Source: Oscillibacter ruminantium GH1 (GTDB lineage Bacteria; Bacillota; Clostridia; Oscillospirales; Oscillospiraceae). From it: a DNA stretch of 64,000 nucleotides. The position numbers and the translations under genes were made by a program. The notes below the pieces were generated by a model. That model did no database searches and was not told the DNA's origin. It saw only the letters and a list, made by a program, of their open reading frames with translations. The stretch lies in contig NZ_DF158897.1 of assembly GCF_000307265.1 (NCBI RefSeq), positions 635,561-699,560 of the forward strand. The letters run 5' to 3'. How positions within the stretch are numbered: the stretch's first letter is position 1; every line of letters begins with the position of its first letter. Shown here in pieces: positions 17,546 to 27,298 of this stretch.

Positions 17546-18925
17546 TTACTTCGCCAGCTTTTCCCGGTTCACGGCCTTGAATACCGTCATCAGCAAAATC
17601 CTGATATCGAACAGCGGGTTCCAGTTTTCAATGTAATACAGGTCGTGTTCAATGCGGCCTCGGATCGAAGTGTCGCCCCGAAAGCCGTTGACCTGCGCCC
17701 AGCCGGTAATGCCGGGGCGGACCTGATGCTTGACCATGTAGCGGGGAATCTCCTCCTTGAACTGGTCCACGTAGAAGGGAACCTCCGGCCGGGGGCCTAC
17801 CAGCGACATGTCCCCCTTGAGAACATTGAAAAACTGGGGCAGCTCGTCAATGGAGCATTTGCGGATGAGGGAGCCGAATTTTGTTTTCCGGTCATCTACA
17901 TCGGTACTCCAGCCGGTTTGCTGGCGGGTGTTTATCCGCATGGAGCGGAATTTGTACATGGAAAAGGGCTTCTTGTCCTTGCCTACCCGCTCCTGTTTAA
18001 AAAGAACGGGACCGGGAGAACTGAGCTTTACCCCCACGGCGGCAAACAGCATCAGGGGAGAGGTGAGCGTAATCAGCGCCAGCGCTCCCACAATATCCAT
18101 GGTCCGCTTCATAAAGGCATTTCCCAGATTATCCAGCGGAATGCGGCGCAGGTTGATGACAGGCAGGCCGTCGATGTTGTCCACCTGTGGATTGGAGGGC
18201 ATATACGGCGCGTAAAAGGGGATCACAGAGGCCTTTGTCCCCGTCTTTTCGCAGGCGGCGATGATACCCGGAATTTTGTGCATATCCTCCGGCGGCAGGG
18301 CGATGATCACCTCGTCGGGGGAAAACGTTGCCAGCGCCTCTTTCATCTGGGCATAAGCTCCCAGCCACGGGAGCGCGTCCCAAGTTCCCACGTCGGATAC
18401 GTACCCGTCCACCTGATACCCCAGATTCTGGTCGCTTTGAATACGGGCCAGATAGCTTTCCGCCACGCCGCCCCGGCCCGCCAGCACCACATGCTTTAGG
18501 TTGTAGCCCATGCGGCGATAGTGCCGCAGCACCAGCCGCAGCACAGCGCGTTTTCCAAGCAAAATCGTGCTGCTGATGAGGAAGAAAAACACCAGCGTCC
18601 AGCGGGACATGTTGTCCAGCCGCAAAACAAACAGGGAAGCGATAAGTATTAAAGTATCCAGTGCGTTGACAAGCAAAAAGCGGCTGGCCTCCCGGTGAAA
18701 CCGGATGGTGCGATAGGATGCGTACAACCCTGCCACGGCAAAGCTCACAAGACACAGCACCACCGCTCCGCAGCCCAAAATGGCGTACCAAGAAAAGGGG
18801 ATGCCCTCGATGCCGTGGAACAGATAGAACCGGACCCAATAGGCCAGCAGCATGGAGAGAAACACCAGAATGCCGTCGGAGAGGACGTGCAGTTGATTCA
18901 GCAGCCGCTGGTTCTCCTTAATCAT
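17546..18925 (-). CDS. Undecaprenyl-phosphate sugar phosphotransferase (exopolysaccharide initiation)
   Basis: 459 residues. Four or five N-terminal helices (about 10-125), a Rossmann-like domain (about 130-250; VVLAGRGGVAESYLARIQ) and a C-terminal bacterial sugar transferase domain (about 265-459). The latter has a membrane hairpin, KRTMDIVGAL, FKQERVGKDKKPFSMYKFRSM, LPQFFNVLKGDMSLVGPRPE and RPGITGWAQVNG. The enzyme transfers a hexose-1-phosphate from a UDP-sugar to undecaprenyl phosphate, the first step of surface glycan synthesis. ATG is preceded by GGAGG 8 bases away. Divergently transcribed from the GT4 gene. Confidence 0.9.
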   Translation of the reverse strand: MIKENQRLLNQLHVLSDGILVFLSMLLAYWVRFYLFHGIEGIPFSWYAILGCGAVVLCLVSFAVAGLYASYRTIRFHREASRFLLVNALDTLILIASLFVLRLDNMSRWTLVFFFLISSTILLGKRAVLRLVLRHYRRMGYNLKHVVLAGRGGVAESYLARIQSDQNLGYQVDGYVSDVGTWDALPWLGAYAQMKEALATFSPDEVIIALPPEDMHKIPGIIAACEKTGTKASVIPFYAPYMPSNPQVDNIDGLPVINLRRIPLDNLGNAFMKRTMDIVGALALITLTSPLMLFAAVGVKLSSPGPVLFKQERVGKDKKPFSMYKFRSMRINTRQQTGWSTDVDDRKTKFGSLIRKCSIDELPQFFNVLKGDMSLVGPRPEVPFYVDQFKEEIPRYMVKHQVRPGITGWAQVNGFRGDTSIRGRIEHDLYYIENWNPLFDIRILLMTVFKAVNREKLAK

Positions 18926-18973
18926 TCCAATACCTCCAAAGCTCTCATAATTTCGTGGGTTTTTGCCTATCTG

Positions 18974-19002
18974 ATTGTACCCGGAAAGCCCCCAACTGTC
19001 AA
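18974..19002 (-). promoter_or_regulatory. Promoter of the sugar transferase gene
   Basis: Minus-strand TTGACA (18997-19002), a 17-bp spacer, TACAAT (18974-18979). Confidence 0.75.
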
Positions 19003-19029
19003 GCGAAGGCGCTTGCCAGAATGATCCGC

Positions 19030-19058
19030 TTGCAAAGGATTGGTTCTGCCCCTATAAT
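19030..19058 (+). promoter_or_regulatory. Promoter of the GT4 glycosyltransferase
   Basis: TTGCAA (19030-19035), a 17-bp spacer, perfect TATAAT (19053-19058). Transcription starts near 19065, only about 13 bases before the ATG at 19078. This rules out the in-frame starts further upstream. Confidence 0.75.
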
Positions 19059-19077
19059 GGTGAAAAGAGGTGCTTTT

Positions 19078-20223
19078 ATGTCGAATTGCAACACCGTTTT
19101 ATTTACCGCGTCTACATATTCTCATATCAAAAACTTTCACCGGCCCTATCTCCGGGCATTTCAGGACTTGGGCTGGCAGGTGCACGTAGCCTGCGGCGGC
19201 GCGCCTGCGTCCATGCCGGAGGCAGACCGGCTGATCAATCTGCCCTTTGAAAAGAAAATGACCGCTCCCGCTAACTTCCGGGCGCAGGCGCTGCTGCGCC
19301 GGGCGATGGAGGAAGAAGGGTATGCCCTCGTGTGTACCCATACGTCTCTGGCCGCGTTTTTTACCCGCCGGGCGGCCGCCGGACTTTCCAATCCGCCGCC
19401 GGTGGTCAACATGGCACACGGATATCTGTTTGACGACGGCACGCCGTTTTTAAAGCGGAAAATTTTGCTCACCGCCGAGCGGCTTACCGCCCGGTGCACG
19501 GATCTGTTGCTGACCATGAACGACTGGGATTTTCAGGCGGCCCAGCTGTATCATCTGGGCAGGCGGGTGGAGAATATCCCCGGCATCGGGGTGGATTTCA
19601 CCCGGTTTGATGCAGTGACGGGCGCAGATGGAGCCACCCTGCGCCATGAACTGGGCCTTGCGCCGGAGAACGTTTTGCTGCTGTATGCCGCCGAGTTTTC
19701 CAAACGGAAAAATCAGGCCGTCCTGATTCAGGGGCTTGCGCGCCTGCCGGAACGGGTGCGTTTGGCATTGCCGGGACAGGGGGCCTTGTGGGAGGAGTGC
19801 CGCGCGCTTGCACGGCAGCTGGGCGTTGCGAATCGCGTCATCTTTCCCGGACAAATTGGGGACATGCCCCGGTGGTACCGGGCGGCGGATGCCGCCGTCT
19901 CCGCCAGCCGGTCGGAGGGATTGCCCTTCAATGTAATGGAATCCATGTACTGCGGCCTGCCCATTGTAGTCAGCGCCGTGAAGGGGCACACGGATTTGAT
20001 TCAGGAAGGAGAAAGCGGCCTGCTCTACCCCTTTGGAGACAGTGGGTCCTTTGCAGCGCAGATGCTCCGCCTGCTGGACGAGCCGGGTTTGGCGGTCCGT
20101 CTGGGGGAAAACGCCAAGCAGGCCGTTTTGCCCTACGCTCTGCCTACCGTTCTGCCCCGCGTCATGGAACAATATCTCTCCGTGATCCCCAATCCGACAC
20201 GGGAATTGGCAGGCAAGCGTTAA
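19078..20223 (+). CDS. Glycosyltransferase family 4 protein
   Basis: 381 residues of GT-B fold. The N-terminal acceptor domain is followed by IPGIGVDFTRFD, the C-terminal nucleotide-sugar domain (LLLYAAEFSKRKNQAVLIQGL) and the EX7E-type region RSEGLPFNVMESMYCGLPIVVSAVKGHTDLI. It transfers a sugar from a nucleotide donor to a lipid-linked glycan at the inner face of the membrane. Divergent from the initiating sugar transferase with back-to-back consensus promoters, so both probably act in the same surface polysaccharide pathway. AGAGGTG precedes the ATG. Confidence 0.85.
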   Translation: MSNCNTVLFTASTYSHIKNFHRPYLRAFQDLGWQVHVACGGAPASMPEADRLINLPFEKKMTAPANFRAQALLRRAMEEEGYALVCTHTSLAAFFTRRAAAGLSNPPPVVNMAHGYLFDDGTPFLKRKILLTAERLTARCTDLLLTMNDWDFQAAQLYHLGRRVENIPGIGVDFTRFDAVTGADGATLRHELGLAPENVLLLYAAEFSKRKNQAVLIQGLARLPERVRLALPGQGALWEECRALARQLGVANRVIFPGQIGDMPRWYRAADAAVSASRSEGLPFNVMESMYCGLPIVVSAVKGHTDLIQEGESGLLYPFGDSGSFAAQMLRLLDEPGLAVRLGENAKQAVLPYALPTVLPRVMEQYLSVIPNPTRELAGKR

Positions 20224-20285
20224 CCCTTAAAACCTCCATTTCTGCGTGATGAGACGGAACGGACTCCATTTTAAAAGTTCTGCGG

Positions 20286-20314
20286 TTGCATCCGTCCGCG
20301 GAGTCGGCTATAAT
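20286..20314 (+). promoter_or_regulatory. Promoter of the galR-like gene
   Basis: TTGCAT (20286-20291), a 17-bp spacer, perfect TATAAT (20309-20314). Confidence 0.7.
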
Positions 20315-20323
20315 GAGAGAAAC

Positions 20324-21389
<1,066 letters not shown>

Positions 21390-21397
21390 TGCTGCGC

Positions 21398-21430
21398 AAA
21401 GACGGCTGTTTTCAAACAGCCGTCTTTTTT
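21398..21430 (+). terminator. Intrinsic terminator after galR
   Basis: A 14-bp perfect stem (AAAGACGGCTGTTT), 2-base loop, and a run of T. Confidence 0.85.
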
Positions 21431-21461
21431 AATGAAAAGAGCAGGCTTTTTTTGTGTATAA

Positions 21462-21474
21462 TTTTCAGTAAAAC
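21462..21474. promoter_or_regulatory. Operator-like palindrome O2 upstream of galK
   Basis: TTTTCAGTAAAAC, one mismatch per side from O1, sits just upstream of the galK -35 box. Confidence 0.5.
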
Positions 21475-21477
21475 TGT

Positions 21478-21506
21478 TTGTAATTTTACTAAAACACTGG
21501 TATGCT
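21478..21506 (+). promoter_or_regulatory. Promoter of galKET
   Basis: TTGTAA (21478-21483), a 17-bp spacer, TATGCT (21501-21506). The third operator lies inside the spacer. Confidence 0.65.
21483..21495. promoter_or_regulatory. Operator-like palindrome O3 inside the galK promoter spacer
   Basis: ATTTTACTAAAAC reads GTTTTAGTAAAAT on the other strand, the same core as O1. A repressor bound here would block RNA polymerase. Confidence 0.55.
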
Positions 21507-21536
21507 GAGGACAAAGAATGGCAGGAGTCTGCCAGA

Positions 21537-22838
21537 ATGGAGAGACGCGGTATGAAGACACCCTCTGCGCTGCGAAACGAGCTGAACACCGGTGCGCTGG
21601 ACAGCCGCTTGCGCACGGTCTACGGCTGCGAGACGACGGCGCTTGCGCCAAAAAAGGAGCGCCTGCTGGCGCTGATTGATGAATTTTCCAAAGCCTTTCC
21701 CGGTAGCGGCTCTGTGGGGCTGTATTCCGGCCCGGGCCGCACGGAGCTGGGCGGCAACCACACGGATCACCAGCACGGGCATGTGCTGGCGGCGGCGGTG
21801 GATTTGGACGCGGTGGCCTGCGCCGGACCTAACGGCACCCGGACGGTGCGGATTCTCTCCGCCGGGTATCCCGAGGTGGTGGTGGATTTGGACTGCCTGA
21901 CCCCGCAGGAGAGCGAGCGGGAGAGCTCTGCCGCGCTGGTGCGGGGGATTGCGGCCCACATCGCGGAGCTGGGCTATCAGCTGGGCGGCTTTAACGCTTG
22001 CGTTTCCTCCACGGTGCTGGGCGGATCGGGGCTTTCCTCCTCGGCGGCTTACGAGGTTTTGATCGGCGTGGTGTTCAACGATCTGTTCTGCGGGCAGAAG
22101 CTGACCATGGTGCAGATTGCCCAGATCGGGCAGTACGCGGAGAATGTGTTTTTCGGGAAACCCTGCGGACTGATGGACCAGCTGACCAGCGCCGTTGGCG
22201 GCGTGGTGTCCATTGATTTTCAGGATCCGGCCAACCCGGTGGTGGAGCAGGTGAGCTGTGATCCCACGGCGTATGGATATGAGCTGTGCATCATTGATTC
22301 CGGTGCGGATCACGCGGATTTAACGGCGGAATATGCAGCCATTCCCGGTGAAATGGGCGCAGTAGCGCGGTGCTTTGGAAAGCAACTTCTGGGGGAGGTG
22401 AACGAGGCGGACTTTTGGCAGAACTTTTCCTCCGTTCGCGCTACCGCAGGGGACCGAGCGCTACTGCGGGCCATTCACTTTTTCACCGACAATGCGCTGG
22501 CCCCACGGCAGGCGCAGGCGCTTCGAGCCGGTGATTTTGAGCTGTTTTTGCAGCTGGTGCGCCGCTCCGGGGAATCCTCCGCTCTGCACCTGCAAAACCT
22601 GAGCTGTGCAAGCCGTCCCCAGGAGCAGGCAGTGCCGCTGGCAATTGCGGCGGCGGAGCATCTGCTGGCTGGCCGAGGCGCCGTGCGAGTCCACGGCGGC
22701 GGTTTTGCCGGGACCATTCAGGCCTACGTTCCGCTGGAAGAGACGGAAACCTTCCGCGCCGGGATGGAAAGCCTGCTGGGGAAGGGCTGCTGCCACTTTT
22801 TGGCGATCCGTCCGGTGGGCGGCGCGGTGCTGGCGTGA
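21537..22838 (+). CDS. galK: Galactokinase
   Basis: 433 residues of the GHMP kinase fold. The galactokinase signature GRTELGGNHTDHQHG is at about residues 65-80, the ATP-binding VLGGSGLSSSAAYEVLIG near 160, and the C-terminal GHMP motif VHGGGFAGTIQAY near 385. It phosphorylates galactose with ATP to galactose-1-phosphate in the cytoplasm. AGGAG lies 9 bases before ATG 21537; an in-frame ATG at 21552 with its own GGAGA is an alternative start. First gene of galKET. Confidence 0.93.
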   Translation: MERRGMKTPSALRNELNTGALDSRLRTVYGCETTALAPKKERLLALIDEFSKAFPGSGSVGLYSGPGRTELGGNHTDHQHGHVLAAAVDLDAVACAGPNGTRTVRILSAGYPEVVVDLDCLTPQESERESSAALVRGIAAHIAELGYQLGGFNACVSSTVLGGSGLSSSAAYEVLIGVVFNDLFCGQKLTMVQIAQIGQYAENVFFGKPCGLMDQLTSAVGGVVSIDFQDPANPVVEQVSCDPTAYGYELCIIDSGADHADLTAEYAAIPGEMGAVARCFGKQLLGEVNEADFWQNFSSVRATAGDRALLRAIHFFTDNALAPRQAQALRAGDFELFLQLVRRSGESSALHLQNLSCASRPQEQAVPLAIAAAEHLLAGRGAVRVHGGGFAGTIQAYVPLEETETFRAGMESLLGKGCCHFLAIRPVGGAVLA

Positions 22839-22878
22839 TGCAAAACAAGTAAGTGATTTTTGAATGGAGGATGCATAG

Positions 22879-23868
22879 ATGTCGATTCTGGTTTTGGGCG
22901 GCGCAGGGTATATCGGTTCTCACACGGCGCTGGCGCTGGTGAACGCGGGTCGCGACGTGGTGGTGGCGGACAATCTGGAAACTGGTTTTCGCAAGGCGGT
23001 TCCTGAAATGGCGCGCTTTTATAAGGGCGATATCCGGGACCGTGCCTTCTGCGACGGGTTGTTTGAGCGGGAGCAGATTGACGGAGTGATTCATTTTGCC
23101 GCCAACTCTCAAGTGGGGGAGAGCATGACCAATCCCCTGAAGTATTACGCCAACAACATGGGCGGCACCCGGGTGCTGCTGGAGAGCATGGTGGCCCACG
23201 GTGTGGGCAAGATTGTCTTTTCTTCCACTGCGGCCACTTATGGCGAGCCGGAGCGGGTGCCCATTTTGGAGACGGACGCAACCGTCCCCACCAACTGCTA
23301 CGGCGAGACGAAGCTGTCCATGGAGAAGATGATGAAGTGGATCTCGGTTGCCCACGGGCTGCGGTATGTGGCCCTGCGGTACTTCAACGCCTGCGGCGCG
23401 CAGCCGGACGGCTCTATCGGTGAGGCCCACAATCCCGAAACGCATTTGATTCCTGTGATTTTGCAGGTTCCGGGCGGCCAGCGGGAGAAAATCTCCATTT
23501 TTGGAGACGATTATCCCACGCCGGACGGTACATGCATCCGGGACTATATTCACGTCTGCGATTTGGCACAGGCCCATATTCTGGCGCTGGACTACCTGCT
23601 TTCCAGCGGGGAGAACAACGTGTTTAATCTGGGCAACGGCGTGGGCTTCTCCGTAAAAGAAGTCATTGAAGAAGCCCGAAAGGTCACCGGTCATGCCATT
23701 CCCACCGAGGTTCTGCCCCGCCGGGCCGGGGACCCCGCCCAGCTGATTGCCTCGTCGGAAAAGGCGAAAACGCTTCTTGGCTGGAAGCCGGAGTTTGAGG
23801 ACCTGCACACCATTATCCAGACCGCATGGGACTGGCACAAGACCCATCCCCGGGGATTTGAGGACTGA
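22879..23868 (+). CDS. galE: UDP-glucose 4-epimerase
   Basis: 329 residues, extended SDR fold. NAD-binding GGAGYIGSH is at residues 7-15, the catalytic Ser/Thr is in FSSTAATYG, and the catalytic Tyr-x3-Lys is in CYGETKLSMEKM. Downstream, RYFNACGA and the GDDYPTPDGTCIRDYIHV substrate region are standard for GalE. It interconverts UDP-galactose and UDP-glucose, closing the Leloir pathway and also feeding the surface-glycan genes nearby. Preceded by GGAGG; 14 bases separate it from galT. Confidence 0.94.
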   Translation: MSILVLGGAGYIGSHTALALVNAGRDVVVADNLETGFRKAVPEMARFYKGDIRDRAFCDGLFEREQIDGVIHFAANSQVGESMTNPLKYYANNMGGTRVLLESMVAHGVGKIVFSSTAATYGEPERVPILETDATVPTNCYGETKLSMEKMMKWISVAHGLRYVALRYFNACGAQPDGSIGEAHNPETHLIPVILQVPGGQREKISIFGDDYPTPDGTCIRDYIHVCDLAQAHILALDYLLSSGENNVFNLGNGVGFSVKEVIEEARKVTGHAIPTEVLPRRAGDPAQLIASSEKAKTLLGWKPEFEDLHTIIQTAWDWHKTHPRGFED

Positions 23869-23882
23869 GGAGGTCTGACGCG

Positions 23883-25367
23883 ATGATCGACGCCGCTATT
23901 TCCCAGCTGGCGACTTATGCCCTGCGCACCGGCTTGATTGACGAGAGCGAATCCGTCTGGGCGGTCAACGCCATTTTAGAGGTGCTGAAGCGGGACGACT
24001 ATACCGATCCCGGGCGGGAGTGGGGAGAGATCGACCTGCCCGCTGTTTTAAAAGAGCTGTTGGATGACGCCTGCGCACGGGGTGTTTTAACGGATAATTC
24101 CGTCACCGGCCGGGATTTGCTGGATACCGCGCTGATGGGGCGGCTCACGCCCCGTCCGGCTCAAGTGATTGCGCAGTTTCAGGCGCTGTACGCCCAGAGC
24201 CCGGAGCGGGCCACCGACTGGTTTTACCGTTTTTGTCAGGACGCGAATTATATCCGCCGGGACCGGATTGCCCGGGACATGAAGTGGAAGACAGCCACAG
24301 AGTACGGGGAGCTGGACATCACCATCAATCTCTCCAAACCGGAAAAGGACCCCCGGGCGATTGCGGCGGCGAGAAATGCCTCCTCCGGCTATCCAAAGTG
24401 TCAGCTGTGCGTGGAGAACGAGGGCTACGCCGGGCGGCTGGACCATCCCGCCCGGCAGAATCTGCGGATGATTCCCATTTCCATCGCGGGAAAGCCTTGG
24501 TTTTTTCAGTATTCTCCCTACGTCTACTATAACGAGCACTGCATTGCGCTGAACGCGGCCCACACGCCCATGAAGATCGACCGGGCCTGCTTTGTGAAGC
24601 TGCTGGATTTTGTGGGGCAGTTTCCTCACTATTTTCTGGGTTCCAATGCGGACCTGCCCATTGTGGGCGGCTCTATTCTGGCCCACGACCATTTTCAGGG
24701 CGGATGCTATTCCTTTGCCATGGAGAAAGCCCCGGTGGAGACGCGGCTGACCTTCCTCGGATTTTCCGATGTGGAGACGGGCATCGTGAAGTGGCCCATG
24801 TCCGTCCTCCGGCTGACTGCGCTGTCTCCGGAACGGTTGGCGGATCTGGCCGAAAAAATTCTTAACGCATGGCGGAGTTACTCCGACCCGGCGGCACAGA
24901 TTTTTGCGGAAACGCACGGCACGCCCCACAATACCGTCACACCTATTGCCCGGCGGCGGGGCGCGGCCTATGAACTCGATCTGGTCCTGCGCAACAACCT
25001 GACCACCGCCGAGCATCCTTTGGGGGTCTACCATCCCCACGCGGAACTGCACCACATTAAAAAAGAAAATATCGGTCTGATCGAAGTCATGGGATTGGCG
25101 GTTCTGCCCGCCCGGCTGAAAACGGAGATGGCGGTGCTGGCGGACGCTATTCTGGCGGGCGAAAACCTGCGGGACAACCCCGCCACCGCGCTTCACGCCG
25201 ACTGGGCGGAGCGGTTCGCGGCGGAGTGTACGGTCGAAAACGTGCAGGAAGTTCTGCGCAGGGAGATTGGTCTGGTATTTTCCACGGTGCTGGAACACGC
25301 CGGAGTCTATAAGCGAACCGAGGAGGGACGCGCGGCGTTTCTGCGGTTCATCGCCAGCATTTGTTAA
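23883..25367 (+). CDS. galT: Galactose-1-phosphate uridylyltransferase, class II (Firmicutes type)
   Basis: 494 residues, the length of the GalT2 family, larger than the class I enzyme of enterics. Typical features are PKCQLCVENEGYAGR, MIPISIAGKPWFFQYSPYVYYNEHCIALN, and the active-site region GGSILAHDHFQGG. It swaps UMP between UDP-glucose and galactose-1-phosphate. AGGAGG lies just before the ATG. Last gene of galKET, closed by a bidirectional terminator. Confidence 0.93.
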   Translation: MIDAAISQLATYALRTGLIDESESVWAVNAILEVLKRDDYTDPGREWGEIDLPAVLKELLDDACARGVLTDNSVTGRDLLDTALMGRLTPRPAQVIAQFQALYAQSPERATDWFYRFCQDANYIRRDRIARDMKWKTATEYGELDITINLSKPEKDPRAIAAARNASSGYPKCQLCVENEGYAGRLDHPARQNLRMIPISIAGKPWFFQYSPYVYYNEHCIALNAAHTPMKIDRACFVKLLDFVGQFPHYFLGSNADLPIVGGSILAHDHFQGGCYSFAMEKAPVETRLTFLGFSDVETGIVKWPMSVLRLTALSPERLADLAEKILNAWRSYSDPAAQIFAETHGTPHNTVTPIARRRGAAYELDLVLRNNLTTAEHPLGVYHPHAELHHIKKENIGLIEVMGLAVLPARLKTEMAVLADAILAGENLRDNPATALHADWAERFAAECTVENVQEVLRREIGLVFSTVLEHAGVYKRTEEGRAAFLRFIASIC

Positions 25368-25505
25368 GCGGCGAAATAGATAGCACCGAGAGATCCTTTG
25401 GCATTATGCGAGACGGCTGAATGGCTGCTGCGGATACCCCCGCCCAAAAGAAGACGGCGTAAAAATGAAAAGGCCCCGCCGCTTTGTACGGACGGCGGCA
25501 ATCAA

Positions 25506-25541
25506 AAAGCCCGCCCGACGCGATTGCGCCGGGCGGGCTTG
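25506..25541. terminator. Bidirectional terminator between galT and the converging Mgl operon
   Basis: AAGCCCGCCCG pairs with CGGGCGGGCTT with an extended inner stem; preceded by an A-run and followed by a short T-rich tail. Confidence 0.75.
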
Positions 25542-25570
25542 GTTTATCGGGGAATGTGGGGGAATGAAAC

Positions 25571-26194
25571 TCAGTTCCAAACAGCGGTCAGAATATGCTC
25601 ACCGGTCATGGAAACCTTGGTGTCCGCGGTGATCGTCTGGCCGCTGTATTCCCAGCCGCCGAAGGTATAGCCGTTCCTTTCCGGTGTGGGCAGGGTTCCG
25701 TACGGCTGCCCGTACACAACGGTCAGCGCATCCACAGAGGTGGAGCCGCCCAGCGTCCCACCGTTCAGGTCCAGCTTGACCGTGATCAAGGCGGGGGCCC
25801 AAACGGCGTACAGCGTCATGTCCGAGGACACCGTATCCACGCCGAAGTCCCAGTTTGCCGTGGCGCTCTCTGGTGCGGTGTTCCAGCCGTCCAGCGTATA
25901 GCCCGGGCGAACCGGCGTCTCCGGCTCCGTAACCAACTGACCGTAACGAATTTTCTGGTCGGCAATGGCTGTATCGGCGCCGCCGGTGTCAAAGGAAATG
26001 TAAAACCCGCCGTTGGCTGCGTTCCAGACAGTCAGACCGACTGCCAGCGCAATCAGCACCAGAATCACCCGGTCCAGAATACGGATGGGCACGTCCTTGC
26101 TGCCGTAAATGCCGCGGCCAAAGAGCTTTTTGGGCCGCTCCGGAGAGTTCTGCGGCTCGCCGCCGTCCCGGTTCAACGCATCTCTGGGTTCCAT
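25571..26194 (-). CDS. Membrane-anchored protein with two InlB B-type repeats
   Basis: 207 residues starting one base after the mglC-like stop (TAAGATG). About 35 basic and polar residues precede one membrane helix (about 38-58; ILVLIALAVGLTVW). Two repeats of the Listeria-Bacteroides (InlB B) type follow: GYTLDGWNTAPE and GYTFGGWEYSGQ, each ending in the TLYAVW / ILTAVW pattern. The repeats would be outside the cell. It is coupled to a sugar ABC transporter operon, which is unusual for this domain; a surface contact or sugar-binding role is conceivable but unproven. Confidence 0.7.
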   Translation of the reverse strand: MEPRDALNRDGGEPQNSPERPKKLFGRGIYGSKDVPIRILDRVILVLIALAVGLTVWNAANGGFYISFDTGGADTAIADQKIRYGQLVTEPETPVRPGYTLDGWNTAPESATANWDFGVDTVSSDMTLYAVWAPALITVKLDLNGGTLGGSTSVDALTVVYGQPYGTLPTPERNGYTFGGWEYSGQTITADTKVSMTGEHILTAVWN

Positions 26195-26195
26195 C

Positions 26196-27284
26196 TTACT
26201 TGCGCACCAGATACTTGCGCATATCAATGGAGCAGGCGATCAGGATAATAAGGCCCTTGATCACATACTGCATGTTGCCACTGATGGACAGGAAGTTCAG
26301 GGCCACAAAGATAATGCGCAGCAGAAGCACGCCTGTGACAATGCCGCTGATTTTGCCGGTTCCGCCAACGAAAGACACGCCGCCGATGACGCAGGCCGCG
26401 ATGGCGTCGCACTCATAGTTGAGGCCCGTGTTAGCCACGTTGGAGGCAATTCGGGCGGACTCGATGAAACCGGTCAGGCCGTACATACAGCCGGCCAGCG
26501 TGTGGACCAGCACGGTGGTTTTGAACACATTCACGCCGGAGACGTTGGCTGCTTCTATATTGGAGCCGACGGCAAACATATTCTTGCCAAAGGTGGTTTT
26601 GTTCCAGATGAACCACATCACCGCCACCATGATGATGGCATATAGCACGTACAGCGGTACCGTGACCGACTGGCCGCTTCCGGTGGGGATGGCAAACCAT
26701 TTGCCCGTGACGAAATCAGAAAAGCGCTTGTCAAGGCCCGATAAAGGCTGACCGTTGTTTCCATTAGCCATGTAGAACATCAGGATCACGCCGTAGACAA
26801 TCAGCTGTGTGGCCAGTGTCACGATGAAGGGGTGCAGTTGAAACTTTGCCACAAAAAAGCCGTTGACCACACCGACGATGCCGCCCACAACAATCACGGC
26901 AATGATAACCACGGGAATGGGAACCTCCGGAAGATTCGGGAAAATCTTGTTGCCCCAGTCGGCGGCCTGTAAAAGCGCAGCGGAGATCGCCGCCGTCAAG
27001 CCGACCACACGGCCGGCGGACAGGTCGGTACCCGTCAGCACGATGCATCCGCCGATACCCAGTGCGATGGGCATGGAGGCGGCGGACAGGCTGATGATAT
27101 TGACCACTGAGCTGACAGAGATAAACTTGTGGTTGCGCATATAGGTGTAGATGACGAAAATCACCAGCAGAATATAGATGGCGTTGTTAATCAGGCTCTC
27201 GCCCACGGCGCGCTGCTTATCCTTTGCATCCAGCGCCTGAAAAGCTGCCGCGCGCTGCTGCATATTTTTCATTGGATTTGTCAT
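26196..27284 (-). CDS. mglC: Galactose/methyl-galactoside ABC transporter permease, MglC-like
   Basis: 362 residues from ATG 27284, with AAAGGAGGG at 27292-27300. About nine membrane segments. The conserved GIGGCIVLTGTDLSAGRVVGL and the cytoplasmic loop TTFGKNMFAVGSNIEAANVSGVNV near residue 240 mark the ribose/galactose permease family (BPD_transp_2). It forms the membrane channel for the MglA ATPase. Begins 14 bases after mglA ends. Confidence 0.9.
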   Translation of the reverse strand: MTNPMKNMQQRAAAFQALDAKDKQRAVGESLINNAIYILLVIFVIYTYMRNHKFISVSSVVNIISLSAASMPIALGIGGCIVLTGTDLSAGRVVGLTAAISAALLQAADWGNKIFPNLPEVPIPVVIIAVIVVGGIVGVVNGFFVAKFQLHPFIVTLATQLIVYGVILMFYMANGNNGQPLSGLDKRFSDFVTGKWFAIPTGSGQSVTVPLYVLYAIIMVAVMWFIWNKTTFGKNMFAVGSNIEAANVSGVNVFKTTVLVHTLAGCMYGLTGFIESARIASNVANTGLNYECDAIAACVIGGVSFVGGTGKISGIVTGVLLLRIIFVALNFLSISGNMQYVIKGLIILIACSIDMRKYLVRK

Positions 27285-27298
27285 GGATGGACCCTCCT

